Shown here: in pieces, positions 10,850 through 20,351 of the stretch
Numbering within the stretch: the first letter of the stretch is position 1
Layout of the letters: each line of letters starts with the position of its first letter
Program-made: the position numbers and the translations under genes
Assembly (NCBI GenBank): GCA_945865405.1
Contig: CAMBDS010000001.1
Location: 248,001 to 312,000 of the forward strand
Direction: 5' to 3'
Length of the DNA stretch: 64,000 nucleotides
Origin: Caldithrix abyssi DSM 13497
Lineage (GTDB): Bacteria > Electryoneota > AABM5-125-24 > Hatepunaeales > Hatepunaeaceae
The notes under the pieces: model-generated
Told to the model about the DNA's origin: nothing
The model's database searches: none
The model's input: the letters and a program-made list of their open reading frames with translations, nothing else

Positions 10850-11063
10850 TAACATCAACAAACTTAGGGTTATTTGCCCTGATTGCGGTAGCTCCGATTT
10901 CAAGCAGATTGTCAATGAAAGCTATTTCCGATTAGTCGATGGCGAAGGAAAAATCACAGGCTCAGAAGATGAATTGGAACGGGACATTGGCTTCGGTCAG
11001 ATAATCTGCTCTGTATGCGAAGCAGACTGCACCGAAGGCTTTGAAACAATCGAAATCGAATGA
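10842..11063 (+). CDS. Small Cys-rich (zinc-ribbon-like) protein overlapping the methyltransferase-nuclease gene
   Basis: ATGAGTGA overlap at 10842-10849; CPDC and CSVCEADC motifs. Confidence 0.65.
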   Translation: MSDNINKLRVICPDCGSSDFKQIVNESYFRLVDGEGKITGSEDELERDIGFGQIICSVCEADCTEGFETIEIE

Positions 11064-11112
11064 GTCTATTGCTTTGATGCGATAGTGATCCGTCCAAAAC
11101 CGTATCTTGCAC

Positions 11113-11141
11113 TTGACTTTCCCCTGTTTTTTTTGTAATCT
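11113..11141 (+). promoter_or_regulatory. Putative sigma70-type promoter
   Basis: TTGACT-N17-TAATCT about 100 bp upstream of the 11254 start. Confidence 0.5.
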
Positions 11142-11253
11142 ATAACTCTATGTAGATAAACCAGCCGCACGCACAGCCCAAATTCCACTACGACAGTTAA
11201 ACTCGCCAAAAAATAGAACTGTTAGAATAAATTCATTTCAATTGGAGCGATTC

Positions 11254-14200
11254 ATGAATCGTTTACAGCGTTCAACAATGCTGATATCCGCGGGCTTTCT
11301 GCTAATGTTGACTTTTTCGACGTCATATGCCGGACTGGTCGTCGATGCGGAAGGCTATGAATTCACCCTGCCTCAAGAAGTAGCCGGGTATGCGACGCTT
11401 ACGCTGACAAATACGGGTGGCCCGGTGTTGCAATATGGCATTACCAGCACCATAAGAGATGGGTTCCAAGCACAATATTATCGTAACAGGGCTGGAGCTG
11501 CACCGGCGTTTGGCGAGCTTGTTTTTCAGCGTCAGGATGCAACGATCAACTTCAACTGGCAAGCCAACGGTCCTCAGAACGGGCTTGGGAATGACAGCTT
11601 TGGCGTCAAGTGGGAAGGTGTTTTCATCGCTCCTGAAAACGGCAGGTATGCCTTTAGGACTACAACTGACGATGGTGTAAGATTTTTTGTTGATGGCCAG
11701 CGTTTCATCAATGATTGGGTGAACCATAACGAGACGTCGCGAGATTGGGCGGGAAATTTATCGTTTGGCCCGCATCGTATCCGGATGGAATATTATGAGG
11801 ATCGGAATAATGCGGTCGCCAAACTCTTATGGCAACCGCCCGGTGCGCAACTAGTACCGATGCCCGGACGTTCTGAGAAGGGCTGGCTTACATGTGAACC
11901 GTCTCACGGCAACCTTGCAGTAGGTGCTCCTGCGGAGGTTGAGGTGATGATTAATACTACATCGATGGAGGCGGACGGTGACTACCTTGACACACTGATT
12001 ATCAGTAGTAACGACCGCGACAACCCGACCATCAGGATACCGGTCAGCGTACATGTCACTCCCTGGCAACCGGGCGAAGTCGAGCCGAGCGCCTGGGGAG
12101 TTGCCCGCAACATGCAAGTCAACGCTCGAGAAAGTTCTCAATTGACTCTCAGGTCAGTCGGCAGAGGAAATTATGAATATGAGGCAACAATCGAAGGGGG
12201 AGACCGCGGGTGGCTTTCCGTTACACCGTCTTCAGGTTCAATTGGACCGGGCAGATCTGGCATAGTGACGTTGAACTTCAACTCAACCGCTCGAAACCAG
12301 GGGATCTACAACGCCACTCTCGTCCTTACCGGCAACAACGAGCGGAATCCAGTGACTCGCATTCCTGTTACGATGACAATCGGGGTACCTTTCGGAACGG
12401 TATTCGGGGAGGTGACTTCGCTTAGATCTGGAGATCCGGTTGCCGATGCGATTGTCGGTTTGACGGGTTTTGGTTACGCAACACGAACCAACAATGAAGG
12501 TGCTTTTGAACTTTCCGTTCCTGTCAGTGAGCATCAGTTGTGGGTTACATCGAACGGATACCTTCGATACGAGTCTGATGCATTCCAGGTTGAAAATGGC
12601 GGAAGAAGCGAGATTAATCCCGAACTAAGACAGGCTTCATTCAGCCCGGGTCTGCAGGAATTAGAGCTGTTCCTTGCTCCTGAAGATACAATGACATTCC
12701 CGCTGGCGGTGAGAAATCGCGGAAACGGGCCAGTTTCGTGGATGAGCGAGATCGTCTTCTCACAGGAACATGTGTTAAGACAGTGGTCCGAGCAGTTCAG
12801 GTTTAACATCTCTCGCGAGGGACTTAACAACGAACGCATCAACGGCGTCGAGTTTGTCGATGGCAATTTCTATGTCACTGGCGGAAGTGTCGGTGCAGAT
12901 GAAGAAGGACACGAGTTCGGTAGGGTTTACGTCTTCGATTCCGAAGGGGCTTACGTCCGTGAATTCAATCAATTCAATGATCCGACAACTTTCGGTATGC
13001 GGGATCTCGCCTGGGACGGGGAATTGCTTTGGGGTGCAGATGCCGGAGTCGTTTATGGATTTGATCTCGAAGGAAACCTTCAAAACCGGTTCAGCCCTCA
13101 GATCGGCGAATGTCGGGCGTTGACTTTCGATCCTGAGGCAGGAGTCCTCTGGGCGGCCGACAATCGGGGTGACATGTACCGAATTGATCGTGAGGGTCGT
13201 GTCGTGGAACGAGTTGGTGACCCGGGCGGCAGAAAATTTGGATTTGCCTGGTTTGCAGATGATCCTGATGGCTATCCCCTCTACATGTTCACCAACGACA
13301 ACGGTGCGCACGTCATCTCGATCCAGAAATACTCCCCGGAAGCTAATGAATTGCGCTTCCTCGTCGATCTTGAGGGGACAAATGCTGATCGTGCTGGAGG
13401 CCTTGGAATTACCGGTTCATGGGACCCGTACTCATGGTCGATTTTGGCTCAAATGAATTCCAACTCTGACGCTATCGCAGTTTATAATCTGGCGTCACGC
13501 ACCGACTGGATCAATCTTCCTGTTACAGAAGGTACGATCGATGGGGGGCAACTGGGCAATATTGAGGTTGAGGTAAATACGATTGGACTTCTGGTGAATG
13601 CGCGTTACGAAGCGAGCATTCATTTTACTCACGATGGAGAGGGCGGCGAGATTACGATTCCACTGGTTCTGAACGTTGGTGAAGAAGGTGGCGTCTCGCA
13701 GAGGGTGATTTCCCTGGAAAGAGGGTGGAACCTCGTCTCGACGAACATTTCCCCTGACGGAAGAGACGACTTTACCGGTTTACTTAGCCCGTTGACGGAC
13801 GAGGGGACGCTAATTCTCGCCAAAGATGGCCATGGTAACTTCTTCTGGCCCGCGAGAGAGTTCGACAATATTGGCAGTTGGAATGAGAAGGAAGGCTACT
13901 GGCTCAAAGTTAACGCCTCAACTCAGATCACCTTCACCGGTGAAATGGTGCCGATGGATACGCCGATCGACCTTGATGCCGGCTGGAACACGATCTCCTA
14001 CCTGCCTCGCATCTCGGCTGGTGCCGACGTGGTTCTCAGCAGTATTGCAGAAGAACTGGTGATCGCTCGTGACGGTTCGGGAAGATTCTATCTGCCAGCA
14101 TTCAATTTCTCCGACATGGACCCAATGAGACAGGGCGAAGGCTATCAGGTTCGCCTGACCGAAGCGGCCGAGCTGGTCTATAGCTTCAACGGCAACGCTT

Positions 14201-14826
14201 CGAATCGCCAACCTCGCTACAGCAGTGCCGACAGCAACTGGCTAAGGTCACTTGTGGCAACAGGCTTGATGCACAACCTGCTCGTTCAGACGTCACTTCC
14301 GGCCGGAACGCGGATCGAAGCACTTACTCCTATGGGTAGTGTCGGCGGTCGAGCGGTGGTTGGAGCTGATGGGCTTGCCGGGTTGACGCTCTGGGGCGAC
14401 GACCCGACGACGACGGCTATCGACGGCTTTAAGGCGTCGGATGCGCCTGTTCTGAAGCTTGTTGATGGCGACGTTGAGTTGCAATTCTCGGTTAAGGAAG
14501 GCTCTGCCCTCTGGAGCGATGGCGGGATGGGCGTCGTAGCACTGTCCGGCGCAAATGTTCCGACCGAGTTTGCCATCTCGTCAGCCTATCCGAATCCTTT
14601 CAACAATGCCTTGCACATCGCGTTCTCGCTTGCCGAAAGTGGGAGGGCGAGCCTCAGGGTGTTCGACCTTGCCGGGCGTGAAGCGGCGACGCTGGTGACC
14701 GGCAACCTCAATGCAGGAGCCCATCGTGCTGAGTGGATTGCCGATGGCGTGCCGAGCGGTATTTACATGGTGATGCTTGAGTCAGGCTCGAAGAAGGTTT
14801 CGCAGAAGGTGCTGCTGTTGAAGTAA
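11254..14826 (+). CDS. PA14-domain secreted protein with T9SS type A sorting domain
   Basis: GFQAQYYRNRAG...DDGVRFFVDGQRFINDW PA14 signature; two WN-LVS/KDG-G-F modules; AYPNPFNNALHIAFSLAESG...IYMVMLESGSKKVSQKVLLLK C-terminus. Confidence 0.85.
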   Translation: MNRLQRSTMLISAGFLLMLTFSTSYAGLVVDAEGYEFTLPQEVAGYATLTLTNTGGPVLQYGITSTIRDGFQAQYYRNRAGAAPAFGELVFQRQDATINFNWQANGPQNGLGNDSFGVKWEGVFIAPENGRYAFRTTTDDGVRFFVDGQRFINDWVNHNETSRDWAGNLSFGPHRIRMEYYEDRNNAVAKLLWQPPGAQLVPMPGRSEKGWLTCEPSHGNLAVGAPAEVEVMINTTSMEADGDYLDTLIISSNDRDNPTIRIPVSVHVTPWQPGEVEPSAWGVARNMQVNARESSQLTLRSVGRGNYEYEATIEGGDRGWLSVTPSSGSIGPGRSGIVTLNFNSTARNQGIYNATLVLTGNNERNPVTRIPVTMTIGVPFGTVFGEVTSLRSGDPVADAIVGLTGFGYATRTNNEGAFELSVPVSEHQLWVTSNGYLRYESDAFQVENGGRSEINPELRQASFSPGLQELELFLAPEDTMTFPLAVRNRGNGPVSWMSEIVFSQEHVLRQWSEQFRFNISREGLNNERINGVEFVDGNFYVTGGSVGADEEGHEFGRVYVFDSEGAYVREFNQFNDPTTFGMRDLAWDGELLWGADAGVVYGFDLEGNLQNRFSPQIGECRALTFDPEAGVLWAADNRGDMYRIDREGRVVERVGDPGGRKFGFAWFADDPDGYPLYMFTNDNGAHVISIQKYSPEANELRFLVDLEGTNADRAGGLGITGSWDPYSWSILAQMNSNSDAIAVYNLASRTDWINLPVTEGTIDGGQLGNIEVEVNTIGLLVNARYEASIHFTHDGEGGEITIPLVLNVGEEGGVSQRVISLERGWNLVSTNISPDGRDDFTGLLSPLTDEGTLILAKDGHGNFFWPAREFDNIGSWNEKEGYWLKVNASTQITFTGEMVPMDTPIDLDAGWNTISYLPRISAGADVVLSSIAEELVIARDGSGRFYLPAFNFSDMDPMRQGEGYQVRLTEAAELVYSFNGNASNRQPRYSSADSNWLRSLVATGLMHNLLVQTSLPAGTRIEALTPMGSVGGRAVVGADGLAGLTLWGDDPTTTAIDGFKASDAPVLKLVDGDVELQFSVKEGSALWSDGGMGVVALSGANVPTEFAISSAYPNPFNNALHIAFSLAESGRASLRVFDLAGREAATLVTGNLNAGAHRAEWIADGVPSGIYMVMLESGSKKVSQKVLLLK

Positions 14827-14859
14827 ACTGGAAGTGAAAGAGTGAATAAGTGAACGAGA

Positions 14860-14898
14860 GAGCCGCACCATTTTTATTGTGCGGCTCTTCTTTTTTTT
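14860..14898 (+). terminator. Rho-independent terminator
   Basis: GAGCCGCAC-CATTTTTATT-GTGCGGCTC-TTCTTTTTTTT. Confidence 0.85.
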
Positions 14899-14923
14899 GT
14901 TTTCTGCAACCACATCCCGAATA

Positions 14924-16441
14924 TCACCGCATCAAAACGATTTTGCGGGTAGAGGTTTGGGTGCCGGATTGGAGGCGGATGAGATAGACACCAGCCGGTT
15001 GGTCGATGGCATCCCAGACGACTTTGTGTTGACCGGTTGGGAGATGGGCGCTATCGAGCAGGTCGGTGACGAGGCGGCCGGAGAGGTCGTAGATGGCCAA
15101 ATTCACAGCGGATGAAGCGGATTGAGCGGATAGGGAGAAGGTTATAGTCGTACTGGAGTTGAAGGGGTTGGGGAAGGGCTCCGAAAGGATGAAGGATGAA
15201 GGATGAAGGATGACTGGATCATCAACAACGGCGAGCGGCTGAGGGCGAGCGCAGGTCAGGAGCCCGTCTTTCATGCCAAGTAATTCAGTTCTCCCGTCAT
15301 CGTCAAAATCGCCACCCTCAAGCATCCCGTAATCCTCAAACGGGGATGAATAATCTGTAACTATCACGTCAAGATTGTATGGATTGAGAAAGATTAACTC
15401 AACTCCACCATAAGCAGACTGACAAAGGACGTAATCGATTGATTCGTCTCCTGGATTTGTTCGGATTGGAATTATCGAAGTTTCATAGCCAAGTCGTTGG
15501 TGATTTACCAAGCGCCAGCCACGATTGACGATCTTGCAAAATTTTGGATCAGATTGACCAGAATAGCTCAATAAAAGAGTACCTCCGGAATCGCCTTCCA
15601 TGCAGGCAAATTCTGATAGAATGCCGATTGGATACCGGGATCTGAACTCTGCAAGTGTGGTATTCTGGGTAATCTGATGCAATGCGAACCTTCGCCGAAC
15701 CTCAAGATGACTGTCTAATTGGGTGATAGAAGGGGTGACACTAACAGTACGATTACCCGGTCCTCCATGATACAAGTCACCTTCAATTACAGCTCCAAAT
15801 ACCACAATGTCGCTTCCCAACTGAATAAAATTCTTGGGTTCACCGGTGTTGAAGGTCGCAATTTTGTCGAAAGAATCTCCATCATAGACGTCCGTTCGGC
15901 CATACCAGCGGAAAATAGAATACTCTACTCCGCGTATTTCTCCATGATTCACGTCTGTCTGACCTTTTCCGGTCAACAGTTTTCGCTCGTCGCCACCTAT
16001 CCATTTGAGTGCTGTAACGCGCTCCCACGCATTCCATTCATCTGCGGCATTGAAGGAGCTAATTTCCTGTAAAGTGCCGCCGTTCAAGATCACGACCTCG
16101 TGAGTGTCGCCTTGGTCAAGGGCAACGATAAACTCCTCGCCTTCGATATTGGGATAAACGTCACCGCGATCGATGGCGATGATATCGCCGAGGACTGCTC
16201 TATGAACCAGTTCGCCGTCTCTCAGGATAACGAGTGTGTCATTCCCAAAGAGAGAGATATAGGCGTGGCCGCTATCGCTCCAACATGGACCCAGGTTACC
16301 TGGTAAGCGGTTAAGGCGGCTCTGCCAGAGAATATCGACGGGCAGAGGTTCGGCGGCGAAGGTGCTGACTGCTAAGTGCAGCAGGCAGAATGCGAGTGCG
16401 ACGGCAAGGCCGACTTTACGACCGAGGTGAAGTAATTTCAT
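14924..16441 (-). CDS. Secreted FG-GAP-like protein with T9SS sorting domain
   Basis: Signal peptide; EGGDFDDDGRTELLGMKDG; PNPFNSSTTITFSLS...GVYLIRLQSGTQTSTRKIVLMR; 4-nt overlap with the upstream gene. Confidence 0.8.
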   Translation of the reverse strand: MKLLHLGRKVGLAVALAFCLLHLAVSTFAAEPLPVDILWQSRLNRLPGNLGPCWSDSGHAYISLFGNDTLVILRDGELVHRAVLGDIIAIDRGDVYPNIEGEEFIVALDQGDTHEVVILNGGTLQEISSFNAADEWNAWERVTALKWIGGDERKLLTGKGQTDVNHGEIRGVEYSIFRWYGRTDVYDGDSFDKIATFNTGEPKNFIQLGSDIVVFGAVIEGDLYHGGPGNRTVSVTPSITQLDSHLEVRRRFALHQITQNTTLAEFRSRYPIGILSEFACMEGDSGGTLLLSYSGQSDPKFCKIVNRGWRLVNHQRLGYETSIIPIRTNPGDESIDYVLCQSAYGGVELIFLNPYNLDVIVTDYSSPFEDYGMLEGGDFDDDGRTELLGMKDGLLTCARPQPLAVVDDPVILHPSSFILSEPFPNPFNSSTTITFSLSAQSASSAVNLAIYDLSGRLVTDLLDSAHLPTGQHKVVWDAIDQPAGVYLIRLQSGTQTSTRKIVLMR

Positions 16442-19400
16442 TTCAATAGCACAATTTTTTGGGTGGCGGTGAGGTTGTCTTGTTCCAATCTAACCATATA
16501 AATGCCAACTGGCATGTCTGCAGCGTTCCAGATGATTTTGTGGGAACCAGCCGCGAAGGGGCCGTTCACGAGCCCTTTCACAAGACGCCCGGACAGGTCG
16601 TACACCGCCAACCGCGTAGGGGCCGATTTATCGAGCCCGAACGTTATGGTCGTGCTGGAGTTGAAGGGGTTGGGGAAGGGGGGGGAAAGGGAGAAGGTCG
16701 CCGGAGTGAAGAGGAGGTCGGCATTCAATATGTTGCCTACTGCATAGCTGTCGGACTGGTAAACTCCGTTGCCCTCAACCCAGTCGGGGCGTAGATTATG
16801 TTCGGTTGAGCCGTCCCATAACTTGAAAATAAGCGTGTCCCCAGCCTGAGCACCGTCGATTTTCGCGGTCGTGGGGTCATCCTCCCAGACCGGTAATCCC
16901 ACCTGGAGCTTGGAATTTTGGCTCTGAAAAACAGCAGCTCCTATGCAAATTCCAGAATTATTGAACGCTGCAATCTCGCCCGTTATCTCACCAATCTCGC
17001 CCGAACCTTCCAGTAAAATACTCATGTTAGCCTGTGTAACCTCTGAATGGTAATGAACAGGCCGATTCAAACCGTCCTGCATGACAATATTCCTTTCTAC
17101 CGGAGGGTAGATCAACTCAGCGTTTTCGTCAAGTTTAAGCTGATAACCTTGCCCCGGAGCAAGCAGAGGCAGGCCTGAAAATCTTCTATTTGGAAGAGCG
17201 AAATTCCCATACTGGTCTTTGGCAATCACCAAATGTTCGAGGATCGATTCAAACCCATAAAAATCCGGTGCATTGACTGATAACCGGTATTGCGGATAGT
17301 AGGCGGCAATGTTCCAGCCTTCTCGCAACGGGATGGGTCGATCTGGAGGGATGTGATCGCCCTCCCAAAAAAGTCGAATTGGTTCGGAAGTCTTTACCTT
17401 ATATCCATTTGCAAGGTTCCAAAACGGGATATTGATAAAGTGATTTTGGCCGGGGATGTAAAATCGCCCGACATCATCCTTGACTATCATCAGACGATCT
17501 TCAAATGGTTCAAAGAGCCGCACCGGATCAGGGCCGCGGTCTTCGTCCTGTGCATAGAGTATCTCTAACGGGAAGACATTGAGAGAGACAATCGACCAAC
17601 CGTTGGCAACCTGAATAAACTGCCCGGGAGGTAATTCGTGATCGAAGTAGAGTGGCCCTATATCGGCTACGGAACCGTCGGGATCTGGCTCCCACTCATC
17701 GGAACCAGCGTCGATGCAGGGGGAGTCCTCCAGCAGCTCAAAGCTGAAGTGTTCCGGGTCAAGCAATCGGGGATCAGCGTTGAAATTGAAGTTTTCGTCA
17801 CAGGGTATGCCGTTGACATTCTCTTGGACAAGTTCGCCGACAAGATCGATACCTTTGGCAGGACTTTCAAAAATAGTGTTGTATTGAAAGACATCCAAAG
17901 GCCAATCTTCATTAAGGAGTGAATCGTTCTTGTAGAAAATATTACCAATGGCTTCTAACTGAGACCGAATGACCCAATTTTCTTCATCCCATCCCACATC
18001 ATAGCTAAATGCAAGAACAATTTTTTCGTTATAGGCAATCAGGTTACGGAAAAGTTCTCCTCCGTCAACATGATCAACTCCACGCTGACAATTTGTCACG
18101 GTACTGTATTCAAGACGTGTCATCGGCCAGACTGAAACGCCGATCTCACAATTATAGACTCGGCAATGTGATGCTGTCGATAGACGGTCATGGGACCAGA
18201 GAGATATTCCCTCGCGTGTGCAGTTCTTCACAGTTGAATTGGAAATTGTTCCGTCGAATGCCCAAAGCCCATCCTGAGCATGCTCGACAAGGCAGTACTT
18301 CAGGATTCCTTTAACATCATAAAGTCCCCGCCAGTAATCTTCCTGCTCCGGATTCTCTACGGACGAAACAAAACGGATTGAATCGGCTTCGGTACCCTCG
18401 GCTATGATCGCGCTGTATGCTCTAAGGCATTCTATTTTCACACCCGGATCGAACCGTAGCTCAACGCCCGGTTCGATAATTAACGTGTCAAGCCATGGGA
18501 CTTCGATGTCAGCTATTACATGATAGGGACTGAATTGACGACGAAGGACTCCGGAAACATAGCCACTCATCCCATCAAGCGAAGTTCCGGAGAGCGTAAT
18601 CGACGCGTGATCGATGGGTTCATAATCTTCGAAAGTGAACTCGATAGTTGCCTGGTGATCGCCCGGCTCAATCGGGTTGAAAATGATAGGGAACCAGTAC
18701 CAGACAAAAGGTTCGAGATCGAGGGGAGCTTCACCGATCAAGCTGAAGTTGTCGTGATCGGAAAGCTCCATGCTGGCAAGACGGATCGGCTCTTCCGAGA
18801 GATTGCAGAAGAGGAAAGAATCGGTGGCTACATTGTGGGTTCCGATGGTGGGGAATTGGTAGTGGGTTGTAAAGCCGAACACCAGATCATTCCCTTCGAC
18901 AGCATTGTAATATCCCATGTCGGGACGGCTTCTGTCAGAGTTGCGAAAGAAGGGATGGGGGTTGCCCGTGCCTATACAAGGTGAGCGATCTTGTAAGTGA
19001 TAGTCATTGTCGCGGTTGACGAAGAGCGGATCTTCGCTGAAGACTCCTTCGCCAATGAATTGATCCGATGGCATGTTTGAATAGAAAGGATTGATTTTCG
19101 TTATATCGAATTGACCGAATCTTCGACAGATGCTATTTTGGATGAAGAGCCTTGTTTTTTGGCCGGTCCGCAACCCGCCGTTTCCATAGTTAGCGACTAC
19201 TGATCTGTTTAGGAGTACGTGACGGATATTTTCCGCTATAGAAAGTCCTTGCCCTTCGTAAATACCGGATTTATTGGCGAAAAGGTTATCCACGAGTATA
19301 GCCCGCCCGGTGATATTACATCTACCTCCGAAACCGCCGTCTTGACTGCTGGTGATTTCATTCCCGATGATAATAGCCGAGCCGGTAATCAGGCCATAGC

Positions 19401-20172
19401 CACTGCCCTCAATACCATTGTCGCGGATGATATTGTTCAAGACGAAGTTATTCGCTCCGCGTAGCTCGATGCCGGTTCTATTGAATTCGACCAAGTTGCC
19501 AGTTACTTTAGCATAATAGCAACCCCATAACTTCATGCCGGTATAGTCGTTGGAATAGACTTCGTTTCGCTCGACCAAGATATTATTGCAACTGATAATG
19601 GCGAGGCCATTTCGATTGTTGGTGATGGTGTTCCCGGTAAATGTAACCGGTTCATGGTTGGGGTAGCAGTAAACGTAAATGGCATCATCCGTAACGCAAC
19701 CGGAAAACAATGAGTTGGAAACGTCAACGGTTGTATTAAGAATAGTCAAAGAACGGCCAAACTGCGAGCTGAAATGTCTATTCGGCACCCTCCAGCCGGT
19801 GTTCTCCAGATCACAGTAAGAGATTTGTGATCCTTCGTCAGCATGATCGATAGTTATGCCTGCCCAGCGAGCTCCATTTTCCGGGTCAAAGGCCCGCAAC
19901 CAGATCGAGTCCTCCTCAGTACCAACGGCTTCAAGGCGACCGAAGACCATCAGCGCCATTTTGTCAGCGAAGAAGATCTCGACACCGGGGTCGATCCGAA
20001 GGGACTCGCCAGCAGGTATGATAAGGGAATCTGTCGCCAGGTAGGGACTCTCGTCTATTGTCAGCCTGCCGGAAATTTCACCTGAAATCTCTGTTTGCGC
20101 TGTGGCTTCTGCTGCTATGAAGAGGGCAGTCAAGGTAATTAGAAGGATTCTTGTATTCATCTGAGTATCCAA
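16438..20172 (-). CDS. Right-handed beta-helix secreted protein with T9SS sorting domain
   Basis: Beta-helix repeats (GNTITNNRNGLAIISCNNILVERNEVYSND...); WSIVSLNV modules; VWEDDPTTAKIDG; PNPFNSSTTITFGLDKSAP... C-terminus. Confidence 0.85.
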   Translation of the reverse strand: MDTQMNTRILLITLTALFIAAEATAQTEISGEISGRLTIDESPYLATDSLIIPAGESLRIDPGVEIFFADKMALMVFGRLEAVGTEEDSIWLRAFDPENGARWAGITIDHADEGSQISYCDLENTGWRVPNRHFSSQFGRSLTILNTTVDVSNSLFSGCVTDDAIYVYCYPNHEPVTFTGNTITNNRNGLAIISCNNILVERNEVYSNDYTGMKLWGCYYAKVTGNLVEFNRTGIELRGANNFVLNNIIRDNGIEGSGYGLITGSAIIIGNEITSSQDGGFGGRCNITGRAILVDNLFANKSGIYEGQGLSIAENIRHVLLNRSVVANYGNGGLRTGQKTRLFIQNSICRRFGQFDITKINPFYSNMPSDQFIGEGVFSEDPLFVNRDNDYHLQDRSPCIGTGNPHPFFRNSDRSRPDMGYYNAVEGNDLVFGFTTHYQFPTIGTHNVATDSFLFCNLSEEPIRLASMELSDHDNFSLIGEAPLDLEPFVWYWFPIIFNPIEPGDHQATIEFTFEDYEPIDHASITLSGTSLDGMSGYVSGVLRRQFSPYHVIADIEVPWLDTLIIEPGVELRFDPGVKIECLRAYSAIIAEGTEADSIRFVSSVENPEQEDYWRGLYDVKGILKYCLVEHAQDGLWAFDGTISNSTVKNCTREGISLWSHDRLSTASHCRVYNCEIGVSVWPMTRLEYSTVTNCQRGVDHVDGGELFRNLIAYNEKIVLAFSYDVGWDEENWVIRSQLEAIGNIFYKNDSLLNEDWPLDVFQYNTIFESPAKGIDLVGELVQENVNGIPCDENFNFNADPRLLDPEHFSFELLEDSPCIDAGSDEWEPDPDGSVADIGPLYFDHELPPGQFIQVANGWSIVSLNVFPLEILYAQDEDRGPDPVRLFEPFEDRLMIVKDDVGRFYIPGQNHFINIPFWNLANGYKVKTSEPIRLFWEGDHIPPDRPIPLREGWNIAAYYPQYRLSVNAPDFYGFESILEHLVIAKDQYGNFALPNRRFSGLPLLAPGQGYQLKLDENAELIYPPVERNIVMQDGLNRPVHYHSEVTQANMSILLEGSGEIGEITGEIAAFNNSGICIGAAVFQSQNSKLQVGLPVWEDDPTTAKIDGAQAGDTLIFKLWDGSTEHNLRPDWVEGNGVYQSDSYAVGNILNADLLFTPATFSLSPPFPNPFNSSTTITFGLDKSAPTRLAVYDLSGRLVKGLVNGPFAAGSHKIIWNAADMPVGIYMVRLEQDNLTATQKIVLLK

Positions 20173-20239
20173 GATTTAAGAATATGTGTCGATTGTGTGA
20201 TTTGAAACAAATGTTATCTCGAAACAAGTGTTACCTCAC

Positions 20240-20351
20240 AAGAGGCAATTACTGTACCAGCGGATTCAAAGCTACCGAAGAACATCACCCAATTCAATTG
20301 GGTTTCCAAGAATTAAGATTATTTATCGACTATGTCGATACGAAACAAGTG
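20240..20351 (-). pseudogene. Degenerate remnant of a beta-helix paralog plus duplicated upstream region
   Basis: Minus-strand MFFGSFESAGTVIA resembles MVFGRLEAVGTEEDSI of the 16438-20172 gene; upstream segments near 20290-20360 and 20160-20220 are also similar (TTGTTT..., CTTGGA...). Confidence 0.45.
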
